64,000 nucleotides of DNA from a bacterium (GCA_905221455.1 CAJNDF010000002.1:124001-188000); one strand, 5' to 3'; counted from the stretch's first letter, positions 9,716 to 17,756 are shown. Program-made: numbers and translations. The notes: generated from the letters alone by a model not told the origin.

Positions 9716-10273
9716 ATGACGCGCTATGTTTTGCTGGTTAGAGGCATCAATGTTGGTGGCAAGAATAAGGTCGTCATGGCGGAGCTTTGTCAAGAATTGA
9801 CAGAGTTGGGACTGGGAAAAGTTGAGACCTACATCAACAGTGGCAATATCTTCTTTACTTCGACAATCCCTAAAGCCCGGTTGATTGAAAAGATAAAGGC
9901 TTTCTTTGAAGTCCATTATCTATTTATTCAGAGTTTTTCCCTACTGAGTCAAGAAGACTATGAAACAGAAGTGGAGAATCTACCAGCTTGGTGGACCAGA
10001 GACTTGGCGCGAAAGGATGTTCTCTTTTATACTGAGGGCTTGGATGTAGACCAAGTCATCGACACGGTTAAAAGTTTAGAGATGAAAAATGAGGTCGTTC
10101 ATTTTGGAAAACTTGGGATTTTCTGGGGGAAATTCTCTGAAGAATCCTACTCTAAGACTGCCTATCATAAGTACTTGCTCAAGATGCCTTTCTATCGCCA
10201 CATTACCATTCGTAATGCAAAAACCTTTGACAAAATCGGTCAAATGCTAAAAAATAATAAAGGAGACACATAA
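9716..10273 (+). CDS. DUF1697 family protein
   Basis: 185 residues, soluble. The N-terminus RYVLLVRGINVGGKNKV is the hallmark of DUF1697, followed by a YINSGNIFF strand (about 39-47). The C-terminal part has the typical AKTFDKIGQML helix. Its function is unknown in this family. It starts one base after the deoB stop and its TAA overlaps the punA start, so it is a tightly coupled operon member. Its conserved place among nucleoside salvage genes hints at a related role, but nothing in the sequence names a reaction. Confidence 0.9.
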   Translation: MTRYVLLVRGINVGGKNKVVMAELCQELTELGLGKVETYINSGNIFFTSTIPKARLIEKIKAFFEVHYLFIQSFSLLSQEDYETEVENLPAWWTRDLARKDVLFYTEGLDVDQVIDTVKSLEMKNEVVHFGKLGIFWGKFSEESYSKTAYHKYLLKMPFYRHITIRNAKTFDKIGQMLKNNKGDT

Positions 10274-11082
10274 TGACATTTTTAGACAAAATCAATGAAA
10301 CAGCTACTTTCCTGAAAGACAAGGGAATCCAAGAGCCTGAGTTTGGTTTAATCCTTGGATCAGGACTTGGAGAATTGGCAGAAGAAATTGAAAATCCAGT
10401 TGTAGTAGACTATGCTGACATTCCAAACTGGGGCCGTTCTACAGTAGTCGGACACGCTGGGAAATTGGTATATGGTGAACTGGCAGGTCGCAAGGTCTTG
10501 GCTCTTCAAGGTCGTTTCCATTTCTACGAAGGAAATCCTCTGGAAGTCGTGACTTTCCCAGTTCGTGTCATGAAAGTCCTTGGATGTGAAGGTGTCATTG
10601 TAACCAATGCGGCTGGTGGTATCGGATTTGGTCCTGGTACTTTGATGGCTATCTCAGACCATATCAATATGACGGGGCAAAATCCATTGATGGGTGAAAA
10701 CTTGGATGACTTTGGTCCACGTTTCCCTGATATGTCTAAAGCCTACACACCAGAATACCGTGCTACTGCCCATGAAGTGGCTAAAAAACTTGGTATCAAA
10801 CTAGATGAAGGTGTCTATATCGGTGTAACAGGTCCGACTTATGAAACACCAGCAGAAATCCGTGCCTATAAGACACTAGGAGCGGATGCAGTTGGTATGT
10901 CTACTGTTCCTGAAGTGATTGTGGCAGCCCACTCTGGCTTGAAAGTACTAGGAATTTCATGTATCACTAACTTTGCGGCTGGTTTCCAAGAAGAACTCAA
11001 CCACGAGGAAGTTGTGGAAGTAACAGAACGTGTCAAAGGCGACTTCAAAGGCTTGCTGAAAGCGATTCTTGCTGAATTGTAA
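10273..11082 (+). CDS. punA: Purine nucleoside phosphorylase, trimeric type (PunA)
   Basis: A 269-residue cytosolic enzyme that phosphorolyses guanosine and inosine (and deoxy forms) to base and pentose 1-phosphate. It has the phosphate-binding loop GSGLGELAEE (about 29-38), the conserved HFYEG, VTNAAGGI (about 111-118), and MSTVPEV (about 209-215) with Glu and Asn (about 235) for base recognition. Length and motifs mark the trimeric PNP class, distinct from the hexameric DeoD class encoded at 15136. AAAGGAGACAC precedes the ATG, whose first base overlaps the upstream stop. Last gene of the rpiA operon. Confidence 0.96.
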   Translation: MTFLDKINETATFLKDKGIQEPEFGLILGSGLGELAEEIENPVVVDYADIPNWGRSTVVGHAGKLVYGELAGRKVLALQGRFHFYEGNPLEVVTFPVRVMKVLGCEGVIVTNAAGGIGFGPGTLMAISDHINMTGQNPLMGENLDDFGPRFPDMSKAYTPEYRATAHEVAKKLGIKLDEGVYIGVTGPTYETPAEIRAYKTLGADAVGMSTVPEVIVAAHSGLKVLGISCITNFAAGFQEELNHEEVVEVTERVKGDFKGLLKAILAEL

Positions 11083-11324
11083 AAAACTTGGTGACGGGAT
11101 TAGACTAGAAATGAAGGTTTTAGTTCTCATCACCTTTAGTAGAGAAGATTGGGTTTGTTGTGATTAAAAGATGAACAAAAATCCAATCAACTACTATATT
11201 TTTACAAAAAATTTGTCACATTCTTATTCATCAATTAGGAGAAATGACTTGAAAAGACGAAATAGCTTACAGGCTTAGTAACCTGATTGGTAAATAGGAG
11301 AAAATAAAAGAAAGTTAGAAAAGA
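11083..11324 (+). other. Intergenic region between punA and the secreted hydrolase chimera
   Basis: 242 nt. GGTGA near 11089 and TCACC near 11129 could form a long-loop hairpin after punA. A small inverted repeat CAGG-N8-CCTG lies at about 11269-11284. I find no strong promoter; AT-rich sequence at 11200-11240 and a weak TGGTAAAT at about 11288 are the only candidates. An AGGAG lies about 28 nt before the ATG, too far to be a normal ribosome binding site, and the nearer GAAAG is weak. Confidence 0.4.
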
Positions 11325-14057
11325 ATGAAAATCGGTCAACGACTTATGCGTTTTGGCATAAAAAAATTAAGTATCGGAGTTGTATCTGTTGCAGTTGGCT
11401 TTGCTTTTTTAGCACCGACAGGAATTTCTGCCAATGAAGGAAGTCCAGTTGTGAAAAACGAAGCTCCTCTAGTCGTAAATGCAACGGATAGTCCGACAAA
11501 ACTAGAAAATACTGATAAAAAACAGGAAACACCTCTTATAGAGAAAAGGGCGGAAGTTATCCAACCAGTTCCAGAAACAAAAGAAGTCCTTAAAAATCAG
11601 AAGGAAGAAGAAAAGCTGGAATCCCATAAACCAGAGCCTGTTCTAGTTCCTGAAGACGTGAATAAAGAGGAAAATGTAAAGAATGAGGCTACAACTTCTC
11701 GTCCTGTGACAGCAGAAGATCTTTTGAAAATCTCAAAAGGAGAACTGCACTCAGAAAATGATTTACTTGACAATTCTCTTTATGGTGAAAAAGTCCTTGA
11801 TTTAGAAGGTGATGACGATCAGGATGGTATCAAAAATAAGGATGAACTTTATGTTTATCATAAAGATGGTAAGGACTATTTAGGATATAACAGTCATCCA
11901 TTACTGGCGGACAGTGATGGGGACGGATTAGCAGATGGGGAAGATGATAATAAGAAACAATGGTATGTTACAGATCGAGATGCTCTTCTCTTCATGGAGT
12001 TATCCTATCGTGAGGATGACTATATCGAAAAAATCCTAGATCATAAGAATCCATTTCCGAGTCTCTATTTGAATCGTCAAGAATATAAGATGATGCACAA
12101 TGAGTTAGCTCCGTTTTGGAAGATGAAAAAATCTTACCATACAGCTAGTGGTTTGGATGCTTATCTATTCGAAACTAAGAGTGATCTTCCTTATCTAAAG
12201 GATCATACGGTTCAAATGTTATCTATTCGAGGGACAAGACTGAATGATGCAAAAGATTTGAGAACGGACTTGACCTTGCTAGGAGGAAATAAACCTGCAC
12301 AAGCGGATGATATCCGTAATGTTGTAAAAGAATTGGCGCAGGATTCCAGCATTACCAATCTGTATATGACAGGCCATTCTTTAGGAGGCTATCTAGCTCA
12401 AATAGCAGCGGTTGAAGCCTATCAGAAATATCCTACTTTTTATAATAATGTTTTGAAAAAAGTGACAACATTTAATGCGCCTAAGGTCATTACTTCAAGA
12501 ACAATCTGGAATGCCAAAAATGGTTTCTGGGATGTAGGATTAGAAAGTCGGAAACTTGCTGTAAATGGAAAAATTAAACATTATGTAGTGGATAATGACA
12601 ATGTGGTTACATCTGTGCTACAAAATGATAGTGATGTTGTGACATCTACAGGAAGTGCCAATGTTAAGCACCGTTCGCGTGGCTATTTTGAAAGCCGTAT
12701 GAATGATATTCCAAACTTTAATATTGGAAAACGAACAACATTGGATAAGCATGGTTACCGTGATCCAAAACTAGAAAAAATTTCTTTCTTTAAGAAACAA
12801 CAACTCCCTCTATCATCTAATCAACCAAGCGCTGAACCTCTTGAAAATATAGCTCTAGGGAAACGGGTTACCCAAAGTTCGACAGCTTTTGAAGGTGACG
12901 CTAGAAGGGCTGTGGATGGAAAAGTTGATGGAAATTATGCTCATCATTCTGTAACGCATACAGAGTTTCAATCTAAGCCTTGGTGGCAAGTCGATTTAGA
13001 CAAGGAAGAAACGATTCGTCAAATCAATATCTATAATCGAACAGATACTGCTCAGGATAGGCTTACCAATTTTAATGTGATTCTTTTAGATAGTTCTGGG
13101 AAAGAAATTGAAAGAAAGCGCATTGCATCTCTGAAAGATATTTCTGCACAAATTGCAATTGATTATAAGAAAGCTCGTTTTGTCCGTATTGAGTTAGATG
13201 GTTACAATGCTCTCAGTCTCGCAGAAGTTCAAGTTTTGCGTGCTGAGAACATCGCATGGAAAAAGCAAGCACGCCAAAGTTCTACCGAGTTTGGAGGAGA
13301 TGCTAGTCGTGCCTTGGATGGCAATACCAATAGTAGCTACAGCCAGCAATCGATTACGCATACAAAATTTGAAAATCAGCCTTGGTGGGAAGTTGATTTA
13401 GGTCGCACAGAACAGGTAGGACTTGTCCGCCTTTATAATCGTGGAGATGGCGAACTTTCTAAACGTTTGGCAGATTTTGATGTGATTTTATATGATGAAA
13501 AAGGGAAAGAAGTTACTAGAAAATATGTATCTCGTTTAGAAGGAAGCAGTTTAGACCTCCATTTGAATGGGAAACTAGGTCGCCGTGTCCGTATTCAATT
13601 GCGTCAGAAAAATCAAGCTCTCAGTCTTGCTGAAGTAGAAGTGTTTCGATTTATGGCTAAGAATGCTGTGACACCACCAACTTCTAAGCCAGTACAAGTG
13701 TTAAATTACACTCCTGTAAAAGATAAAACCCTAACTATTCAGCATAGTGGAGCTTACATTGCACGCTATTCTATAACTTGGGAAGAAGTTACAGTAGATA
13801 AAAATGGTCATTCAGTTGTTCGCAGTCATTCTTGGGAAGGAAATGGACGTAATCAGACTGCAGGTTTTGTCCTCAATTTCCCAATTAAAGAAAATATGCG
13901 TAATCTTCGAATTAAGATCGAAAAGAGAACAGGTCTTATCTGGAATAGATGGCAAACGATCTATGACAACAGACCTCTCCTTGCCCAATCACATCGAAAA
14001 ATCACTCATTGGGGTACGACATTGAATTCCAAGGTGAGTGACGATGATGTCTTGTAA
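11325..14057 (+). CDS. Secreted chimera: lipase-like hydrolase, two F-type lectin domains and a cytolysin domain 4
   Basis: 910 residues, exported. Residues 1-37 are a signal peptide with a degenerate YSIRK-G/S motif (RFGIKKLSIGVVS), and there is no LPXTG anchor. Residues 38-155 are an acidic Lys/Glu linker. Two calcium-loop-like motifs follow (D163-x-D165-x-D167-G and D196-x-D198-x-D200-G). A class 3 lipase-like alpha/beta hydrolase spans about 215-475, with nucleophile elbow GHSLGG (Ser352), probable acid in NDNVV (Asp425) and His449. Two F5/8-type fucolectin domains (about 505-639 and 641-776) keep the fucose motif H-X26-R-X-D-X4-R/K: His545/Arg572/Asp574/Arg579 and His679/Arg706/Asp708/Lys713. 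Residues about 795-905 match domain 4 of cholesterol-dependent cytolysins, with altered undecapeptide KRTGLIWNRWQ (867-877) and the Thr899-Leu900 cholesterol pair. Cytolysin domains 1-3 are absent, so pore formation is not expected. Inference: a membrane-targeted lipid hydrolase. Confidence 0.85.
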   Translation: MKIGQRLMRFGIKKLSIGVVSVAVGFAFLAPTGISANEGSPVVKNEAPLVVNATDSPTKLENTDKKQETPLIEKRAEVIQPVPETKEVLKNQKEEEKLESHKPEPVLVPEDVNKEENVKNEATTSRPVTAEDLLKISKGELHSENDLLDNSLYGEKVLDLEGDDDQDGIKNKDELYVYHKDGKDYLGYNSHPLLADSDGDGLADGEDDNKKQWYVTDRDALLFMELSYREDDYIEKILDHKNPFPSLYLNRQEYKMMHNELAPFWKMKKSYHTASGLDAYLFETKSDLPYLKDHTVQMLSIRGTRLNDAKDLRTDLTLLGGNKPAQADDIRNVVKELAQDSSITNLYMTGHSLGGYLAQIAAVEAYQKYPTFYNNVLKKVTTFNAPKVITSRTIWNAKNGFWDVGLESRKLAVNGKIKHYVVDNDNVVTSVLQNDSDVVTSTGSANVKHRSRGYFESRMNDIPNFNIGKRTTLDKHGYRDPKLEKISFFKKQQLPLSSNQPSAEPLENIALGKRVTQSSTAFEGDARRAVDGKVDGNYAHHSVTHTEFQSKPWWQVDLDKEETIRQINIYNRTDTAQDRLTNFNVILLDSSGKEIERKRIASLKDISAQIAIDYKKARFVRIELDGYNALSLAEVQVLRAENIAWKKQARQSSTEFGGDASRALDGNTNSSYSQQSITHTKFENQPWWEVDLGRTEQVGLVRLYNRGDGELSKRLADFDVILYDEKGKEVTRKYVSRLEGSSLDLHLNGKLGRRVRIQLRQKNQALSLAEVEVFRFMAKNAVTPPTSKPVQVLNYTPVKDKTLTIQHSGAYIARYSITWEEVTVDKNGHSVVRSHSWEGNGRNQTAGFVLNFPIKENMRNLRIKIEKRTGLIWNRWQTIYDNRPLLAQSHRKITHWGTTLNSKVSDDDVL

Positions 14058-14093
14058 TCTGATGATACAATGACAGTTAGATAATTTAGTTTA

Positions 14094-14131
14094 TAAAAAA
14101 ACTACCTGAGTTTGAATAGGACTCAGGTAGC
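14094..14131 (-). terminator. Strong hairpin with terminator polarity on the minus strand
   Basis: CTACCTGAGT pairs perfectly with ACTCAGGTAG around TTGAATAGG. The A run lies on the left, so only the reverse strand reads hairpin plus T7. On the plus strand it follows the chimera gene but has no T run. No minus-strand gene lies immediately upstream on that strand. Confidence 0.6.
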
Positions 14132-14152
14132 TATCTGTGAGAGAATAAAATT

Positions 14153-14203
14153 AAAAAAGAAAGGTAGAGTAAGGTGTTCTGATTTCAACACGAACGGAAA
14201 ACT
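14153..14203 (+). repeat. Leader-like repeat, copy A (before the amidotransferase)
   Basis: Shares with 14995-15044 the pattern AAGAAAGGTAGAG, 3-4 nt, a GTGTT-N8-AACAC stem-loop with GATTT in the loop, then (A/G)CGGAAAACT. The first two stem positions and the flanks are conserved while the linker varies, as expected for a structured RNA element. It ends 27 nt before the amidotransferase ATG. Confidence 0.7.
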
Positions 14204-14230
14204 TTTCTAAAAATTTAGGAAGACAAACTA

Positions 14231-14941
14231 ATGAAAGTGCATTTTATACTACATGAGAGTTTTGAAATCCCAGGTGCTTATCTAACTTGGGCTCAATCAA
14301 GAGGTCATGATATTGGAATAACAAAGGTTTATAAGGGAGAAGCTTTACCCCAAACAGTTTCTGATATTGATTTTCTTATCATTATGGGAGGTCCTCAATC
14401 TCCTGATGAAGATAAAGAACATTTCCCTTATTATCATCCAAAAGAAGAAATTAGGCTCATTCGACAAGCAATAGAAGAAGATAAGTATATTGTAGGTGTA
14501 TGCTTAGGGGCGCAACTACTTTCTGTTGCTTATGGGGGTCAATATGAGCATAGTCCTGAAAGAGAAATAGGTGTATTCCCTATTAAGATGACTAGTCAAG
14601 GACTAGCAGATAAACACCTCAAACATTTTGGTAGCGAGCTTTTAGTTGGTCACTGGCATGGTGATATGCCGGGATTGACAGACGAAGCGGTAATCCTTGC
14701 TACCAGTCAAGGTTGTCCGCGACAGATTGTTCGCTTTAGCCCTAAACATTATGCTTTTCAAGTGCATTTAGAGTTTGATTTAGAAGCGATTGATTTATTG
14801 GTTGCTGCGGATAGTGAAGAACGATTGATAGAACAACATCAAACATTATCTTTTGTTCAATCACCTGAAGAATTGCGTGGTAACGATTATTCTGAAATGA
14901 ATGCAAAATTGCATAATTTTTTAGATTCGCTTACAAATTAG
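14231..14941 (+). CDS. Class I glutamine amidotransferase-like protein
   Basis: 236 residues, soluble. It has the class I GATase fold with catalytic triad Cys91 (in VGVCLGAQLL), His179 and Glu181 (VHLEFD), and an oxyanion segment IMGGPQSPDED (about 51-61). It is a stand-alone GMP-synthase-like amidotransferase domain without synthetase partner. Relatives act on gamma-glutamyl compounds or small amines, but the substrate here is unknown. AGGAAGAC eight to fourteen bases upstream supports the start. It sits between two copies of a leader-like repeat and upstream of deoD, so it may share regulation with purine salvage. Confidence 0.88.
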   Translation: MKVHFILHESFEIPGAYLTWAQSRGHDIGITKVYKGEALPQTVSDIDFLIIMGGPQSPDEDKEHFPYYHPKEEIRLIRQAIEEDKYIVGVCLGAQLLSVAYGGQYEHSPEREIGVFPIKMTSQGLADKHLKHFGSELLVGHWHGDMPGLTDEAVILATSQGCPRQIVRFSPKHYAFQVHLEFDLEAIDLLVAADSEERLIEQHQTLSFVQSPEELRGNDYSEMNAKLHNFLDSLTN

Positions 14942-14951
14942 AATTACAGAC

Positions 14952-14982
14952 AAACTAGATATTTTAATTTGTGCTAGTTTTT
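14952..14982 (+). terminator. Hairpin after the amidotransferase gene
   Basis: AAACTAG (14952-14958) pairs with CTAGTTT (14974-14980), followed by TT. Moderate terminator. Confidence 0.55.
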
Positions 14983-14994
14983 ACAAAATATCAA

Positions 14995-15135
14995 AAATAA
15001 GAAAGGTAGAGCGTGTGTTTGGATTTGAACACTAGCGGAAAACTCGGAAAATAGATAATTTGACTGAGAAATCAGGATTTCTCGTCAGATTCCTAATTTT
15101 CAGTCGTTTTCTTGTCGCTCTTTGTATCATAAATT
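14995..15135 (+). promoter_or_regulatory. Structured 5' leader of deoD containing repeat copy B
   Basis: The first 50 nt repeat the element at 14153-14203, with stem-loop GTGTT-N8-AACAC and AGCGGAAAACT. After it come two mutually exclusive pairings: GAGAAATC with GATTTCTC (about 15065-15083), or the longer GACTGAGAAAT with AATTTTCAGTC (about 15061-15105), which is followed by GTTTTCTT. No Shine-Dalgarno sequence is visible before the deoD ATG. This looks like a switching leader, but no known riboswitch class is recognised. Confidence 0.5.
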
Positions 15136-15846
15136 ATGTCTATCCATATTGCTGCTCAGCAGGGTGAAATTGCTGATAAAATTCTTCTTCCTGGAGATCC
15201 TCTTCGTGCTAAGTTTATTGCGGAGAATTTCCTTGAAGATGCTGTTTGTTTTAACGAAGTGCGTAACATGTTTGGTTACACTGGTACTTACAAGGGGCAC
15301 CGTGTATCTGTCATGGGAACTGGGATGGGAATGCCATCTATTTCGATTTATGCGCGTGAGTTGATTGTTGACTACGGTGTGAAAAAATTGATCCGTGTGG
15401 GAACTGCGGGTTCTTTGAATGAAGATGTTCATGTTCGTGAATTGGTTTTGGCGCAAGCAGCTGCAACCAACTCAAACATCGTCCGTAATGACTGGCCACA
15501 GTATGATTTTCCACAAATCGCTAGCTTTGACTTGCTAGATAAGGCTTATCATATCGCAAAAGAACTTGGCATGACTACTCACGTGGGAAATGTCTTGTCA
15601 TCTGATGTCTTTTATTCAAACTACTTTGAAAAGAACATCGAGCTTGGTAAATGGGGAGTTAAGGCTGTGGAAATGGAAGCAGCAGCGCTTTACTATTTGG
15701 CTGCCCAACACCATGTTGATGCGCTAGCTATCATGACAATCTCTGATAGCTTGGTCAATCCAGATGAAGATACAACTGCAGAAGAACGCCAAAATACCTT
15801 TACCGATATGATGAAGGTTGGTTTGGAAACCTTGATTGCGGAATAA
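15136..15846 (+). CDS. deoD: Purine nucleoside phosphorylase, hexameric DeoD type
   Basis: A 236-residue cytosolic enzyme that phosphorolyses adenosine, inosine and guanosine. Family motifs are the phosphate-binding [13 protein letters not shown] (about 17-29), GTGMGMPS (about 57-64), RVGTAGSL (about 87-94), VEMEAAALY (about 178-186) and the catalytic Asp in SDSL (about 203). It complements the trimeric PunA at 10273. The ATG lacks a recognisable ribosome binding site and follows a structured leader, so translation may be conditional. It ends at a strong bidirectional terminator. Confidence 0.97.
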   Translation: MSIHIAAQQGEIADKILLPGDPLRAKFIAENFLEDAVCFNEVRNMFGYTGTYKGHRVSVMGTGMGMPSISIYARELIVDYGVKKLIRVGTAGSLNEDVHVRELVLAQAAATNSNIVRNDWPQYDFPQIASFDLLDKAYHIAKELGMTTHVGNVLSSDVFYSNYFEKNIELGKWGVKAVEMEAAALYYLAAQHHVDALAIMTISDSLVNPDEDTTAEERQNTFTDMMKVGLETLIAE

Positions 15847-15856
15847 AAGAAAACAC

Positions 15857-15896
15857 AAAAAAGGAAGATTTTCATCCAGAAAATCTTCCTTTTTTA
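15857..15896. terminator. Bidirectional terminator between deoD and the P-loop kinase
   Basis: AAAAAAGGAAGATTTTC and GAAAATCTTCCTTTTTT pair perfectly around ATCCA. It serves deoD on the plus strand and the convergent gene at 15942 on the minus strand. Confidence 0.92.
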
Positions 15897-15941
15897 GTCA
15901 TTCAGTCCATACTGTGACCTAAATGAATGTTGCTCTATCGT

Positions 15942-16454
15942 CTATTTTTTAAGAGATTGTAAGAAACAATCAATCTCTGCTTGAGAATGGAGAATACGCA
16001 TCTTTTCTGGGTAAGTATTGTTTAAGTATTGGTATCTATCCTTAGCATTTTTTGTTCGACCATCCCAGAGAATCCATCTGATAAACTCCCAATTAAACTG
16101 TTCTTGACAACCTTCTGCCATACTTTCTCTGACCTTGCCTCGGTATTTGAGATAACGTTTAAAAGCCCGAAATAGACAAGTCCATGGTGAAAAGTTGAGA
16201 AAGATAATTTGGTCAGCTTCCTGCATTCTTTCTTCGTAATAGCACCAAGAATAATTCCCATCGATAACCCAAGATTCATGCTTTGTGAGAAAGTTTTTCA
16301 TCTCGCTCAACATCCATTCGCGGTCACTGTCTTGCCAACCAGGTTGAAATTGGAGTGTATCCATGTGAAGTTTTGGGATGGAGTAGTAGAGAGATAACTT
16401 TTCAGCTAGCGTTGACTTACCAGCGCCAGAATATCCGATAATTGCGATTTTCAT
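15942..16454 (-). CDS. P-loop nucleoside kinase-like protein (topology modulation/FlaR family)
   Basis: 170 residues, cytosolic. Walker A GYSGAGKST lies at residues 7-15, followed by an acidic segment DTLQFQPGW and the lid region with several arginines. It belongs to the adenylate/shikimate-kinase-like group usually named DNA topology modulation protein FlaR-related. True substrate unknown; that name rests on an old genetic link. It is transcribed leftward, downstream of rpsT but separated from it by the rpsT terminator, and ends at the terminator shared with deoD. Confidence 0.85.
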   Translation of the reverse strand: MKIAIIGYSGAGKSTLAEKLSLYYSIPKLHMDTLQFQPGWQDSDREWMLSEMKNFLTKHESWVIDGNYSWCYYEERMQEADQIIFLNFSPWTCLFRAFKRYLKYRGKVRESMAEGCQEQFNWEFIRWILWDGRTKNAKDRYQYLNNTYPEKMRILHSQAEIDCFLQSLKK

Positions 16455-16479
16455 TTTCTACCTTTTTCTATTTGAGGAC

Positions 16480-16506
16480 AAAAAAACAGCCTCTATGGAC
16501 TGTTTC
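16480..16506 (-). terminator. Terminator of rpsT
   Basis: On the reverse strand AACAG pairs with CTGTT and is followed by a seven-T run, directly after the rpsT stop. Confidence 0.75.
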
Positions 16507-16743
16507 TTATTTAGCAAGTTTAGCTGAAAGACGAGCTTTGTCGCGGCTTGCTTTGTTTTTGTGAATCAAACCTTTAGTTTCTGCTTTATCGATAGCTGAG
16601 CTAGCAGCACGGAAAAGTTCTTCAGATGGGTTTGCTTCAAAAGCTTTGATAGCAGTACGCATAGCTGATTTTTGAGCTGAGTTCTTTTCGTTTTGTTTAA
16701 CGTTCAATTCAGCGCGTTTGATAGCTGATTTAATATTTGCCAA
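16507..16743 (-). CDS. rpsT: 30S ribosomal protein S20 (TTG start)
   Basis: 78 residues, Lys/Ala-rich helical protein that binds 16S rRNA in the 30S body. The canonical N-terminus (M)[11 protein letters not shown] begins at TTG 16743, with GGAGGT seven bases upstream. The in-frame ATG at 16758 cannot be the start: it forms part of that same Shine-Dalgarno sequence (ATGGAGGT). S20 genes with UUG starts are known in E. coli, where the weak start supports autogenous control; the same may hold here. A strong own promoter and a terminator make it a single-gene unit. Confidence 0.96.
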
Positions 16744-16774
16744 TGTTCTTACCTCCATATTTACTAACTATACC

Positions 16775-16803
16775 ATTATATCTGAAAACTTACGTTTTGA
16801 CAA
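16775..16803 (-). promoter_or_regulatory. Promoter of rpsT
   Basis: On the reverse strand TTGTCA (16798-16803), 17 nt, TATAAT (16775-16780). Leader of about 25 nt to the TTG start. Confidence 0.8.
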
Positions 16804-16810
16804 GGGGAAA

Positions 16811-17731
16811 TTACTTTTTTAAGTAAATTTCATCGATTTCATGGTTCTTTGTTTTATGAAGAATCACTTCCGCGCGATTTCTGGTTGGTTCAATATAATT
16901 TTGTAGATTTGTGAGATTGATACTGGTCCAGACTTGATGGGCAAAGGATTCCACTTCCCCAATTGGCATTTGAGTAAAACGATAATAGTAGCTATCAGGA
17001 TCGTTTTGGGCTAGACTTAGCATTTTCAAGAAACGGTCAAGATACCAACTTTCGATGTCATCCACTGCCGCATCAACATAGATGGAAAAGTCAAAGAAGT
17101 CAGTGATATAGAGACGCTCGTTTTGTGGATTTTGAAAGACATTAATCCCCTCGACAATCACAAAATCAGCAGCTTTGACGCTTTGCTTTTGCTCAGGTAC
17201 GATGTCGTAGACTTCATGAGAATAGACAGGAATATCCACATCTTGACCATTTTTGATCCGATCCAAGAAGTTGAGGAGTGCTTCCATATCATAGCTTTCA
17301 GGAAATCCCTTGCGATTTAAAATCCCTTGTTCAATCAAGGTCTGGTTGGGATAGAGAAAACCGTCAGTTGTTACTAACTCAACCGTAGCATCTGTAAGCG
17401 TACGGGACAGTAAGATTTGTAGTAGGCGGCTAGTTGTGGATTTTCCAACGGCAACACTCCCAGAAACCCCAATGATAAAAGGTTGAGATTTGCTTTCACG
17501 TTGTAGGAAAATTCCTTTGGAAAAAGCTAAATCGTCCTTGGTACGCTTGTAAATCTGGATGAGATGGGCTAGAGGAAGATAGACATCGGTAACATCTTGT
17601 AGACTAATCTGGTCATTAAAACTCTTGATGGATTCTAATTCCTCTTCAGTCAAAGGAGGTGTTGTCTTTCGATGTAAAGATTGCCAAGTTTGGCGGCTGA
17701 TTTTTTCAAAATGTAAAAATTCGTTGGTCAT
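16811..17731 (-). CDS. coaA: Type I pantothenate kinase
   Basis: A 306-residue cytosolic enzyme that phosphorylates pantothenate in the first step of coenzyme A synthesis. Walker A is [12 protein letters not shown] (about 95-106), followed by [10 protein letters not shown] with the catalytic Asp and YSHEVYDI. Length equals the usual streptococcal CoaA. The start [10 protein letters not shown] at 17731 has AGGGGA seven bases upstream. The longer start at 17761 lies inside the -10 (TGGTATGAT, reverse strand, 17757-17765). It ends only about 8 nt before the rpsT -35, so rpsT could also receive read-through. Confidence 0.96.
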   Translation of the reverse strand: MTNEFLHFEKISRQTWQSLHRKTTPPLTEEELESIKSFNDQISLQDVTDVYLPLAHLIQIYKRTKDDLAFSKGIFLQRESKSQPFIIGVSGSVAVGKSTTSRLLQILLSRTLTDATVELVTTDGFLYPNQTLIEQGILNRKGFPESYDMEALLNFLDRIKNGQDVDIPVYSHEVYDIVPEQKQSVKAADFVIVEGINVFQNPQNERLYITDFFDFSIYVDAAVDDIESWYLDRFLKMLSLAQNDPDSYYYRFTQMPIGEVESFAHQVWTSINLTNLQNYIEPTRNRAEVILHKTKNHEIDEIYLKK

Positions 17732-17756
17732 TTGTTTTCCCCTAGATATTTTGTCT

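Noticed and set aside
11325..14057. Chimera as a pore-forming toxin
   Set aside because: Only domain 4 of a cytolysin is present; no helical bundles or beta core for membrane insertion.
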